Source: Verrucomicrobiaceae bacterium UBA2429 (GTDB lineage Bacteria; Verrucomicrobiota; Verrucomicrobiia; Verrucomicrobiales; Verrucomicrobiaceae). From it: a stretch of 64,000 nucleotides of DNA. The stretch lies in the NCBI GenBank assembly GCA_002343505.1, contig DDQZ01000066.1:23257-87256 (forward strand). Direction: 5' to 3'. The notes beneath the pieces are model-generated. The model was given only the letters and a program-made list of their open reading frames with translations, was not told the origin of the DNA and searched no databases. Shown here in pieces: positions 17,061 to 24,320 of this stretch. A program made the position numbers and the translations under genes. The stretch's first letter is position 1; each line of letters begins with the position of its first letter.

Positions 17061-18209
17061 ATGCCACGCCCCAAGAAATCCACCTCCCCCGTCCGTGTCG
17101 CCCCTGAAAAACGGCTCTCACGCGGTCGTGCGCGTGATGATGCGCGATTCACGGCCCCTGCGCCCGCCTCGGAGATGCCGTCCGGCTACGGCAGCATGCT
17201 CACTGAGATCAAAGAGCGCGTGCGCCAAGCGCGCCTGCGCACGGTGCTGGCCGCGAATGCCTCCATGGTGATTTCCTATTGGGAGGTGGGCCGCGTCATC
17301 CTCGCCCGCCAGCAGGCGGAGGGCTGGGGCGCGAAGGTGATTGACCGTCTCTCCAACGACCTCCGCGAGGCATTTCCCGACATGCAGGGCCTCTCGCCGC
17401 GCAATCTCAAGTACATGCGCGCCTTTGCCGCCGCATGGCCCGAGGAGGCAATTGTGCAACGGGTGGTTGCACAATTGCCGTGGAAGCAAAACATCGCCCT
17501 GCTCGACAAGCTGAAAACGCCGGGAGAGAGGCTCTGGTATGCGCAAAAGGCGGCGCAGGAGGGCTGGTCGCAGCCGGTCCTCTGTCTCCAGATCGAGGGC
17601 CGCCTGCATGAGCGTGATGGCAAGGCTCAGAACAATTTCGCTCTCACGCTCCCACCGGCGGATTCTGATCTCGCGGCGCAGATTTTCAAAGACCCGTATC
17701 TCTTCGATTTTGTCGGCACGGGTGATCCGCGCCGCGAGCGCGAGGTGGAGCAGGCGCTGGTGGACCACATTCAGAAATTCCTGCTGGAACTGGGCACCGG
17801 TTTCGCCTTTGTCGGACGGCAGGTGCATCTGGAGGTGGGCGGTGAGGACTTTTACCTGGACCTGCTTTTCTATCATATGCGTCTGCGCCGCTACGTCGTG
17901 GTGGAGTTGAAAAACCGCGAGTTTCAGGCCGGGGATGCCGGGCAGATGAACCTGTATCTTTCTGCAGCGGATGATCTTCTGCGGCATCCCGACGACCAGC
18001 CGGCCATCGGCCTCCTTTTGTGCAAGGGGCGCAACAAGCTCGTCGTCGAGTATGCGCTGCGCGGCATTGCCAAGCCCATTGGTGTTGCGGCATGGAAGAC
18101 ACAGCTCGTGGACTCACTGCCACCGGATTTGCAAAGCAGCCTGCCCACCGTGGCGCAGATCGAGGCGGAGCTTGCAGGAAAGAAACCAGCCAGAAACAGC
18201 AAACCATGA
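17061..18209 (+). CDS. DUF1016 family PDDEXK nuclease (YhcG-like)
   Basis: 382 residues. Residues ~45-190 match the DUF1016 N-terminal helical domain (SYWEVGRVILARQQAEGWGAK, LSPRNLKYMRAFA, PWKQNIALLDKL). Residues ~215-360 match its PD-(D/E)XK nuclease domain: DFYLDLLFYH, then VVVELKN (the E-x-K), then AGQMNLYLSAAD. Homologues occur beside restriction-modification and other defence genes. Here it is isolated and is translationally coupled (ATGA) to a DUF1501 gene, which is odd. The first ~40 residues are basic and poorly conserved. Confidence 0.85.
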   Translation: MPRPKKSTSPVRVAPEKRLSRGRARDDARFTAPAPASEMPSGYGSMLTEIKERVRQARLRTVLAANASMVISYWEVGRVILARQQAEGWGAKVIDRLSNDLREAFPDMQGLSPRNLKYMRAFAAAWPEEAIVQRVVAQLPWKQNIALLDKLKTPGERLWYAQKAAQEGWSQPVLCLQIEGRLHERDGKAQNNFALTLPPADSDLAAQIFKDPYLFDFVGTGDPRREREVEQALVDHIQKFLLELGTGFAFVGRQVHLEVGGEDFYLDLLFYHMRLRRYVVVELKNREFQAGDAGQMNLYLSAADDLLRHPDDQPAIGLLLCKGRNKLVVEYALRGIAKPIGVAAWKTQLVDSLPPDLQSSLPTVAQIEAELAGKKPARNSKP

Positions 18210-19603
18210 ACACGCATCCATTCTCACGCCGTCACATGCTCACGACGATGTCCTCCGGCATCGGCTGGCTGGCCTTTTCCGCGCTGGCGCAGGCCAGAAG
18301 CGGTCTGGCCTCGAAAACGCCGCATTTCGCGGCACGGGCGAAGCGCGTGATCTTTCTCACGATGCGCGGCGGGCCATCGCATGTGGACTTGTTTGACTAC
18401 AAGCCCGAGTTGGCGAAGCGCGACGGCAAAACGGCGACTTTGGGGCGTGATTCGGCGGGGGCGAAGCTGTTTGGCGCGGTGCATCCTTTCGGCCAGTATG
18501 GCCAATCTGGTCAATGGATGACGACGCTGTATCCGAAGCTGGCGAAGCACGCGGACGACCTGTGCATCATCAATTCGATGAACACCGACCTGCCGAATCA
18601 TGCGCAGGCGTTTGTGCAGATGCACACGGGCAGTTTTCAGTTCGTGCGCCCTTCGGTGGGCGCGTGGTCGCTTTATGGTCTGGGCACGGAGAATGAGAAT
18701 CTGCCGGGTTTCATCACGCTGAATCCGCCTGCGGACAACGGCGGTGCGCAGAACTACGGCAGCGCGTTTCTGCCCGCGATCTGCCAGGGAACGAAGATCG
18801 GCGGATCGCAGCTTCCCGATTTGTATGCGGCGCTTTTGAAGAAGGACGTGGCTCCAGGGCCGCCGATGAAGAACATCGAGAACAAAAACGTGCCGCGCGA
18901 TCTCCAGCGCGCGCAGATCGACCTCATCCGTGGCTTGAACGAGCGCAAGATGGAGCGCGATGGACATCATCCCGAGATTGAGGGCGCGATTGAATCGTTT
19001 GAACTCGCGTTTCGCATGCAGAGCGAGGTGCCTGACGTGCTCGACCTGCGTGGCGAGCCGGAGCATATCCTGAAGCTCTACGGCATCGGTGGCGGGAAAG
19101 ATCAATTTGCGCGGCAGTGCCTGCTGGCGCGGCGCATGGCCGAGGCAGGCGTGCGTTTCATCGAAATCGCCTCCGGCGTGCAATGGGATCATCACAACCG
19201 CCTGCGCGAGCAGCTCGCCGCAAATTGCGCGGCCACGGACCAGCCCATCGCTGCCTTGCTCACTGATTTGAAGACGCGCGGCATGCTCAAGGACACGCTC
19301 GTCGTCTGGGCGGGCGAGTTTGGCCGCACACCGTATGCGCAAGCCGGGGACGGCCGCGATCACAATCACAAAGGTTACTCCATCTGGATGGCCGGCGGCG
19401 GCGTGAAGGGAGGTCTGCGCTACGGCGCGACGGACGAGATCGGCTACAAGGCCGCCCTGAACCCCATGCACATTCACGACTGGCACGCCACGATGCTGCA
19501 CCTGCTCGGTCTCGACCACACGAAGCTCACCTACAACTACGGCGGCCGGAATTTCCGCCTGACGAATGTGAGCGGCGAGGTGGCGACGGGCATCCTGGCA
19601 TGA
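18206..19603 (+). CDS. DUF1501 family exported protein
   Basis: 465 residues starting at an ATG that overlaps the nuclease stop. The N-terminus MNTHPFSRRHMLTTMSSG is a Tat-type signal. Family motifs: TMRGGPSHVDLFDYKPEL, NSMNTDLPNHAQAFVQM, VGAWSLYGLGTENENLPG, VVWAGEFGRTPYAQ and GRDHNHKGYSIWMAGGG. It is homologous to the protein at 3386-4873. The natural partner would be the PSD1 gene at 12537-14945. Function unknown; the fold is alkaline-phosphatase-like. Confidence 0.88.
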   Translation: MNTHPFSRRHMLTTMSSGIGWLAFSALAQARSGLASKTPHFAARAKRVIFLTMRGGPSHVDLFDYKPELAKRDGKTATLGRDSAGAKLFGAVHPFGQYGQSGQWMTTLYPKLAKHADDLCIINSMNTDLPNHAQAFVQMHTGSFQFVRPSVGAWSLYGLGTENENLPGFITLNPPADNGGAQNYGSAFLPAICQGTKIGGSQLPDLYAALLKKDVAPGPPMKNIENKNVPRDLQRAQIDLIRGLNERKMERDGHHPEIEGAIESFELAFRMQSEVPDVLDLRGEPEHILKLYGIGGGKDQFARQCLLARRMAEAGVRFIEIASGVQWDHHNRLREQLAANCAATDQPIAALLTDLKTRGMLKDTLVVWAGEFGRTPYAQAGDGRDHNHKGYSIWMAGGGVKGGLRYGATDEIGYKAALNPMHIHDWHATMLHLLGLDHTKLTYNYGGRNFRLTNVSGEVATGILA

Positions 19604-19681
19604 ACAGGCCGCCTCTTCTGAGCAGGGAGGGGCAAGTTGTGCTTGCGTAATCGCGTTGTTTTTGCGCATTCTGCAAGCCTT

Positions 19682-21070
19682 ATGGAAAATTCATCCCTCT
19701 ACCCCTCGTCCCGACGCGATTTTTTGAAGACCACCGGCAAAACCGTCGCCGGGCTTTCCGCGCTTTCGGGCATCCAGATCCCCTATGTCCACGCCCAGGG
19801 GGATGACACCATCAATGTGGCCCTCGTGGGCTGCGGCGGCCGCGGCACCGGTGCCTCCAGCAATGCCATGGGCGTCAAGCAGCGCACGCGCCTCATCGCC
19901 ATGGCCGATGTGCAGGAAAACCGCCTCGAAGCCAGCTTCAACGGCCTCAGCAACAAGCACCCCGACCGCTTCTCCGTCTCCGCCGACGCCAAATTCATCG
20001 GCTTCGACGCCTACAAGCAGGCGATTGACATGCTCAAGCCCGGCGACGTGGTCGTGCTCGCCACCCCGCCCGCCTTCCGCTGGGTGCAGTTTAAATACGC
20101 CATCGAAAAAGGCGTGAACGTCTTCATGGAAAAGCCCATCTGCGTAGACGCCCCCAGCGGCAAGCGCATGCTTGAGCTGGGCAAGCAGGCGGACGCCAAG
20201 GGCCTCAAGGTCGGCGTCGGCCTCATGTGCCGCCACTGCCGCGTGCGTGGCGAGCTGTTCGACCGCATCCAGCAGGGCGAGATCGGCGACATCATCCTCG
20301 GCCGCGCCTACCGCCTGCAAGGCCCCGTGGGCACCTGCTTCACCCAGCCGCGCAACCCGGAGACCGACCCCAGCGAGCTGATCTACCAGATCAAAAACTT
20401 CCACTCCTTCCTCTGGGCCTCCGGCGGCGCGTTCAGCGACTTCAACATCCACAACATTGACGAGATCTGCTGGATGAAGAACGACTTCCCCATCGAGGCC
20501 AAGGCCACCGGCGGCCGCACCGACCGCGGCGACTATGTGGACCAGAACTTCGACCACTACAGCGTCGAGTACACCTTCCGCGACGGCACCAAGTTCTGGC
20601 TCGAAGGCCGCAACGCCATGAAGACGCACAACGAGTTCGCCAGCTACGTGCATGGCACCAAGGGCATGGCCGTGGTCTCCACCGCCGGCCACTTCCCCTC
20701 CAAGGCGATGACCTTCAAAGGCCAGAACAAGGACCCGAAAAACATCATCTGGCGCGGCAAGCAGCCCGAGCCGAACCCCTACGACCTGGAGTGGCAGGAC
20801 CTCATTGACGCCATCGTCAACGGCAAGCCCTACAGCGAGGTCGAGCGCGGCGCCAAGGCCAGCCTTGTCACCGTCATGGGCCGCATGTCCGCCCACACCG
20901 GCCAGCTCGTCACCTACGACCAGCTCATGGCGCACGACCATGAGTTCGCCCCGGATGCGGACAAGCTCAGCCTCGACGGCCCCGCGCCGCTGAAAGCCGA
21001 TGCCAACGGCAAGTACCCCATCCCCTACCCCGGCCGCCACGGCATGTACGAGTACGTTGTCGGCGCCTGA
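19682..21070 (+). CDS. Gfo/Idh/MocA family oxidoreductase, Tat-exported
   Basis: 462 residues from MENSSLYPSSRRDFLKTTG, where SRRDFLK is a twin-arginine signal. The Rossmann core (ALVGCGGRGTG, near residue 50) binds NAD(P), and EKPICVD carries the conserved Lys of the EKP motif. HNIDEICW and FNIHN fit the catalytic region of the sugar or inositol dehydrogenase superfamily. Export of this family is typical of Planctomycetes and Verrucomicrobia. The Cys-rich stretch LMCRHCRVR is notable. It is followed by a strong terminator, so it ends its transcription unit. Confidence 0.88.
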   Translation: MENSSLYPSSRRDFLKTTGKTVAGLSALSGIQIPYVHAQGDDTINVALVGCGGRGTGASSNAMGVKQRTRLIAMADVQENRLEASFNGLSNKHPDRFSVSADAKFIGFDAYKQAIDMLKPGDVVVLATPPAFRWVQFKYAIEKGVNVFMEKPICVDAPSGKRMLELGKQADAKGLKVGVGLMCRHCRVRGELFDRIQQGEIGDIILGRAYRLQGPVGTCFTQPRNPETDPSELIYQIKNFHSFLWASGGAFSDFNIHNIDEICWMKNDFPIEAKATGGRTDRGDYVDQNFDHYSVEYTFRDGTKFWLEGRNAMKTHNEFASYVHGTKGMAVVSTAGHFPSKAMTFKGQNKDPKNIIWRGKQPEPNPYDLEWQDLIDAIVNGKPYSEVERGAKASLVTVMGRMSAHTGQLVTYDQLMAHDHEFAPDADKLSLDGPAPLKADANGKYPIPYPGRHGMYEYVVGA

Positions 21071-21083
21071 TGCGCCGCTTGGC

Positions 21084-21134
21084 GCGGCATGGATGAGGTC
21101 TGCGACTCATTCATGCCGCGGCCCGATTTTGTTT
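21084..21134 (+). terminator. Rho-independent terminator after the Gfo/Idh/MocA gene
   Basis: GCGGCATG (about 21084-21091) pairs with CATGCCGC (about 21112-21119), with an inner TGAG/CTCA extension, and is followed by ATTTTGTTTG. Confidence 0.75.
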
Positions 21135-21160
21135 GATTCAGCACCACACTTTCCACCCTC

Positions 21161-21517
21161 ATGAACCAGACACAGCGCGAGGCGCTCTTTGACCTTCTGA
21201 CTCTCTCCATCTACGCGGACTCGCACATTTCTCTGACCGAGGAGGCGCTCATCGAATCGGCCTTCATCGCGGAAGGCTGGGAGTCGGAGTATCCGAAGAA
21301 TTTGTTCATCGAAAAGTCCTTCGCCCGCGCCAGGGAGGCGGCGGAGTCGGACGCGGCGGCAAATGATTACATCGCCTCCAGGGCGAAAGCATTCACCGAT
21401 GCGTCCAGCCAGGCGGAGGCGGTCGGAGTCGTGTCCAACATCCTGTCGCGGGATGGATTGACGTCCGAGGAAAACCGCTTCATCGCCGCGCTGAAAAGCG
21501 CGCTGCCAGCGCTGTGA
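21161..21517 (+). CDS. TerB-like small helical protein
   Basis: 118 residues, all-helical. FDLLTLSIYADSHISLTEEALIESAF resembles the first helices of TerB/DUF533-type domains (acidic residues around a putative metal site), and the C-terminus SRDGLTSEENRFIAAL mirrors it. No signal peptide. The last ~38 bp overlap the convergent HTTM gene. The family call is tentative and the role unknown. Confidence 0.6.
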   Translation: MNQTQREALFDLLTLSIYADSHISLTEEALIESAFIAEGWESEYPKNLFIEKSFARAREAAESDAAANDYIASRAKAFTDASSQAEAVGVVSNILSRDGLTSEENRFIAALKSALPAL

Positions 21518-22400
21518 GGCATTGCCCGATGCGCCGGACATCCTCCCCTGTGAGGAAAGCCGCATAAGTCGCGGCCATCACCACCATGAACGGGCCGATC
21601 TGCGGCGCTGCCAGGGTGATCAGTCCATGCAGGATCATGCCAAGCGCCATGCCATAAAAGCGCGTCCTGCGGATGAGCAGCAACACAGGCACGACCGCCT
21701 CCGCCAGCAAGGCGGCCCAGGTGCCCAGAGCCAGCGCGTCCGCGTATTCCGCCACCCAGGCTCCAGGCCAGCGCGAGTATTCCGACAGGAGGAAGTAGGG
21801 CAGAAACTCGCCGTTCCACCAATATGGATTGGGGTTCGCCAGCTTGAGCACCACGGTCTGCCAGTAAACCACCAGCACCTGCAGGCGCATGAGCACCAGG
21901 CCGTAGCGCGCGACCCGCGCCGGAACGCTGCTCCGCCGCCCGATAATCGCCAGCAGGGACCAGCATTTTCCCAGAGGGCTGACCAGCACCAGGAAGCTGA
22001 AGGAACGCAGCACCATGTCCCACCCCGCCGCCGCCAGCGGGGCGCGCTCCATGAGGGATAGCTGCCAGAGAAAAACAAAAAACGCCGCCATCCTCGGCAG
22101 CACGCCTGCCATCAGCAGCAGCATGGCGGCCCCGGCCAGCAGCATGAGCAATGTGACGCCGTCCCCCGAAGGGAAAAAGTGAAAGAGCAGCACGGTACAC
22201 ATTTCACTCTGCTCTGCCGCGGCCGCCTGAGGCACAGATCCCTCCTCGGCAAGAAGTGTGACACGCAAAGGCCAGAGCATGACCAGGCTCCACAAGGCCG
22301 CGAGAGCCAGGCCGATGCGCACAGCAGCGTAAACGCGCTCATCCTCGGTGGAGAGAAAGATTTTTCCCGGCAGGGTGGCTTTGAGCGCGTCGTGCTTCAT
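21480..22400 (-). CDS. HTTM-domain integral membrane protein
   Basis: 306 residues with about seven hydrophobic segments (for example AVRIGLALAALWSLVMLWPL, VTLLMLLAGAAMLLLMAGVL, FSFLVLVSPLGKCW). The pattern SPLGKCWSL...ARYGLVLMRLQVLVVYWQT...WWNGEFLPYF matches HTTM (vitamin-K-dependent carboxylase-like) proteins of bacteria. Its start overlaps the stop of the gene at 22397-23005 (ATGA), so the two are probably a functional pair. Enzymatic activity is unproven in bacterial members. Confidence 0.8.
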   Translation of the reverse strand: MKHDALKATLPGKIFLSTEDERVYAAVRIGLALAALWSLVMLWPLRVTLLAEEGSVPQAAAAEQSEMCTVLLFHFFPSGDGVTLLMLLAGAAMLLLMAGVLPRMAAFFVFLWQLSLMERAPLAAAGWDMVLRSFSFLVLVSPLGKCWSLLAIIGRRSSVPARVARYGLVLMRLQVLVVYWQTVVLKLANPNPYWWNGEFLPYFLLSEYSRWPGAWVAEYADALALGTWAALLAEAVVPVLLLIRRTRFYGMALGMILHGLITLAAPQIGPFMVVMAATYAAFLTGEDVRRIGQCLTALAARFSARR

Positions 22401-23005
22401 CGTGCCTCCATGCGTTCTCCGGCTGGCGCTGGCGGCGGCTCATGACGATTCACGCGCCTTTCATAAAGACGGCCGTCCCTGCCGATATGCACGAGATGCC
22501 TGGTGAAGTCCTCAAGGGTCTCCAGATGCCAGCGCTCGCCGGGAGCGATGAGTCCGCGCCCGCGCAATTCATCGTCCAGCCGGCGCAGGCACGCCTCGCG
22601 CATCACAGGAGAATGATCGCCGGAGAATAGCCGCTCATTCTGCACATAAAGCCTCACCGGCGCTGGTTCCATCCATTCCTGGAAACCTGGAAGTAAAGGC
22701 CCAAGCTCGCGCGTCCTGCCATCCGGCGTTGTGATCACAAGCCGTGATCGCCATTTGTGATAGCTGGGGATTGTCTCGAACATCGTCCATCTCTGCTTGC
22801 TGCCAGTCAGCGCCTCATATGCCTGGGCCAGTTCGTGCGGCACGGGGACGGGCCGCGACGCCTCGGGAATGACACCCGCCAGCAGCTTCAGCGCATGGAT
22901 GGAGGCAAAAACGAGGATGATCCAATCCCGGAGCACCCCCGCGCCGCGCGCGGGAGGATGGCTCTCCGGCTCATCGCGGTTGGATTGGGGAACTGCGGCG
23001 GGCAT
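22397..23005 (-). CDS. Uncharacterised membrane-anchored partner of the HTTM protein
   Basis: 202 residues from the ATG at about 23005. The frame is open to 23161, but the Hsp20 terminator (23090-23125) lies inside that extension, so the shorter start is preferred. One N-terminal hydrophobic segment (DWIILVFASIHALKLLAGV) precedes a soluble domain with RWTMFETIPSYHKWRSRLV, which resembles proteins encoded beside HTTM genes. Function is unknown. Confidence 0.6.
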   Translation of the reverse strand: MPAAVPQSNRDEPESHPPARGAGVLRDWIILVFASIHALKLLAGVIPEASRPVPVPHELAQAYEALTGSKQRWTMFETIPSYHKWRSRLVITTPDGRTRELGPLLPGFQEWMEPAPVRLYVQNERLFSGDHSPVMREACLRRLDDELRGRGLIAPGERWHLETLEDFTRHLVHIGRDGRLYERRVNRHEPPPAPAGERMEAR

Positions 23006-23089
23006 TACGCGCCATGGAAGCCCATGCACAAGGGTTTCGTCAAGCAGGCAACGCACCCGGAACCTGTTTGCAGGCGGCATCGCGGGATG

Positions 23090-23125
23090 AAAAATGGCGC
23101 GGCACTCCTGCGAGCGCCGCGCCAT
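23090..23125 (-). terminator. Rho-independent terminator after the Hsp20 gene
   Basis: A perfect 10-bp stem, ATGGCGCGGC (about 23094-23103) with GCCGCGCCAT (about 23116-23125), is followed on the minus strand by a T run. Confidence 0.75.
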
Positions 23126-23147
23126 GCGGATCAGGCAACCGTGTAGA

Positions 23148-23516
23148 TTATTGAATCTCAATCCGCCGCGGTCTGGCGGCCTCCTTGACCGGGAGATGCA
23201 CGCTGAGGACGCCGTTTTCCACGACTGCCTTCAGGCTTTCCTCGTCCACGGGTGTGTTCAGCCGCAGACGCAGGAGGAAGTCGAGGGCCGGAATCTCGCT
23301 ATGCAGGGTCTTCCAGCCGTCGGGCACTCCGGCTGCGCGTTTGCCGCGGATGGTGAGGATGTTGTCCTCCAGGTCAATCGAGACGCCGGACTTCGGCACT
23401 CCGGGCAGTTCGACGCGCACTTCATAAGCGTGCTCATTGCCGTTGATGCGGTAGAGCGGCTTGAGCAGGTTTTCGTCCGCTTCGGCGCGGGCGGGTTTTT
23501 CAAGGGTGGTGGTCAT
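23148..23516 (-). CDS. Small heat-shock protein, Hsp20/alpha-crystallin family
   Basis: 122 residues, mostly the alpha-crystallin domain: AYEVRVELPGVPKSGVSIDL, DNILTIRGKR and a C-terminal VENGVLSVHLPVKEAARPRRIEI that includes the GVL signature and an IEI/IXI-type tail. It acts as an ATP-independent holdase for unfolding proteins in the cytoplasm. The N-terminal arm is short. It lies 36 bp downstream of a second Hsp20 gene and is probably co-transcribed with it; a strong terminator follows. Confidence 0.92.
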   Translation of the reverse strand: MTTTLEKPARAEADENLLKPLYRINGNEHAYEVRVELPGVPKSGVSIDLEDNILTIRGKRAAGVPDGWKTLHSEIPALDFLLRLRLNTPVDEESLKAVVENGVLSVHLPVKEAARPRRIEIQ

Positions 23517-23552
23517 GGCTTGGATGGGCTGGATGTTCGCGGAAACAGATGC

Positions 23553-23984
23553 TCAGGCGATTTCGATGAGCTTGGGTTTGCGGTGCTCCTGCTTCGGCAG
23601 GGTCACGACGAGGATGCCGTCCTCGAGCCTGGCTGAGATGCCCTCGGCATTGACGCCTTCCGGCACCGAGATCGAGCGGCAGAGTGTGAGGGACGACTCC
23701 TGCTCGCCGTTTTTCTCCTTGCGCTCGGCGCTGACATTGAGCAGGCGGTCGTGGATTTCGACCTTGAGGTCCTCCTTCTTCACGCCAGGCAGTTCGAAAC
23801 AGGCATAGTAGTTGTCCTTGTCCTCATGGACATCCGTGGCGGGGCGGCCCGAGGTGAAAGCGGGAGCGAAGTCTCCCAGCAGTTGCCCCATCAGCGGGAA
23901 GGCGGCAAAAGGATTGCGCAGCCACTGGTCGAAGTCGGCGACGCGGCCAAGGTTAAGCGATGGATTGAAGCGTGTGATTTTCAT
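23553..23984 (-). CDS. Small heat-shock protein, Hsp20/alpha-crystallin family
   Basis: 143 residues. The N-terminal arm (residues 1-45, MKITRFNPSLNLGR) is followed by the alpha-crystallin domain: YYACFELPGVKKEDLKVEI, LLNVSAERKEK, ISVPEGVN and LEDGILVVTLPKQE, ending KLIEIA. First gene of a two-gene Hsp20 unit. A sigma-54-like element lies 48-66 bp upstream. The two paralogues differ in arm length and could form mixed oligomers. Confidence 0.92.
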   Translation of the reverse strand: MKITRFNPSLNLGRVADFDQWLRNPFAAFPLMGQLLGDFAPAFTSGRPATDVHEDKDNYYACFELPGVKKEDLKVEIHDRLLNVSAERKEKNGEQESSLTLCRSISVPEGVNAEGISARLEDGILVVTLPKQEHRKPKLIEIA

Positions 23985-24031
23985 AAGGGTTGGATTTGGG
24001 TTTGAGGTTAGTCAGATGACATTTTCATATT

Positions 24032-24050
24032 CCTGCACGGGCCATGCCAA
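24032..24050 (-). promoter_or_regulatory. Sigma-54-like promoter element for the Hsp20 genes
   Basis: Minus-strand TTGGCATGGCCCGTGCAGG has GG and GC separated by exactly 10 nt and matches most of the TGGCAC-N5-TTGC consensus. A start 12 nt downstream would give a leader of about 40 nt. No enhancer-binding protein gene is nearby. Confidence 0.35.
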
Positions 24051-24170
24051 AGGCACCTCAAGGCTCAAAACTCTCTCGAAATCAAAGTCTTGTGTTGATT
24101 GACCGAAAATGGACCCGAGCAGTTTTTGGGAATGAATGGCACAAATAAGAATCCAATTTTTCACTTCCAA

Positions 24171-24201
24171 AAGACGTCTTGTCTCAACTTCAAATGAAGT
24201 T
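24171..24201 (+). promoter_or_regulatory. Two adjacent palindromes, possible operator
   Basis: AAGACGTCTT (about 24171-24180) and AACTTCAAATGAAGTT (about 24186-24201) are perfect dyads about 120-150 bp before the PSD1 start. CTTCCAAA and TTTGGGAAG flank them as an outer inverted repeat. They look like regulator-binding sites; the regulator is unknown. Confidence 0.3.
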
Positions 24202-24320
24202 CCATTTGGGAAGACGACCCGGAGTTTAAATGCAGCAGCAGGCGGGCGGAGACTCGCTTTGCAGGTGCGAAGCGCCGTGCAATACCCGACGCATGACCGC
24301 GTTTCCGGGAGCAAACCCCC

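Larger units (their letters stand above)
23985..24320. other. Divergent intergenic region between the Hsp20 and PSD1 genes
   Basis: 336 bp, less GC-rich than its neighbours. It holds a sigma-54-like site toward the Hsp20 genes and two palindromes toward the PSD1 gene (listed separately). No small gene was seen. Confidence 0.5.
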
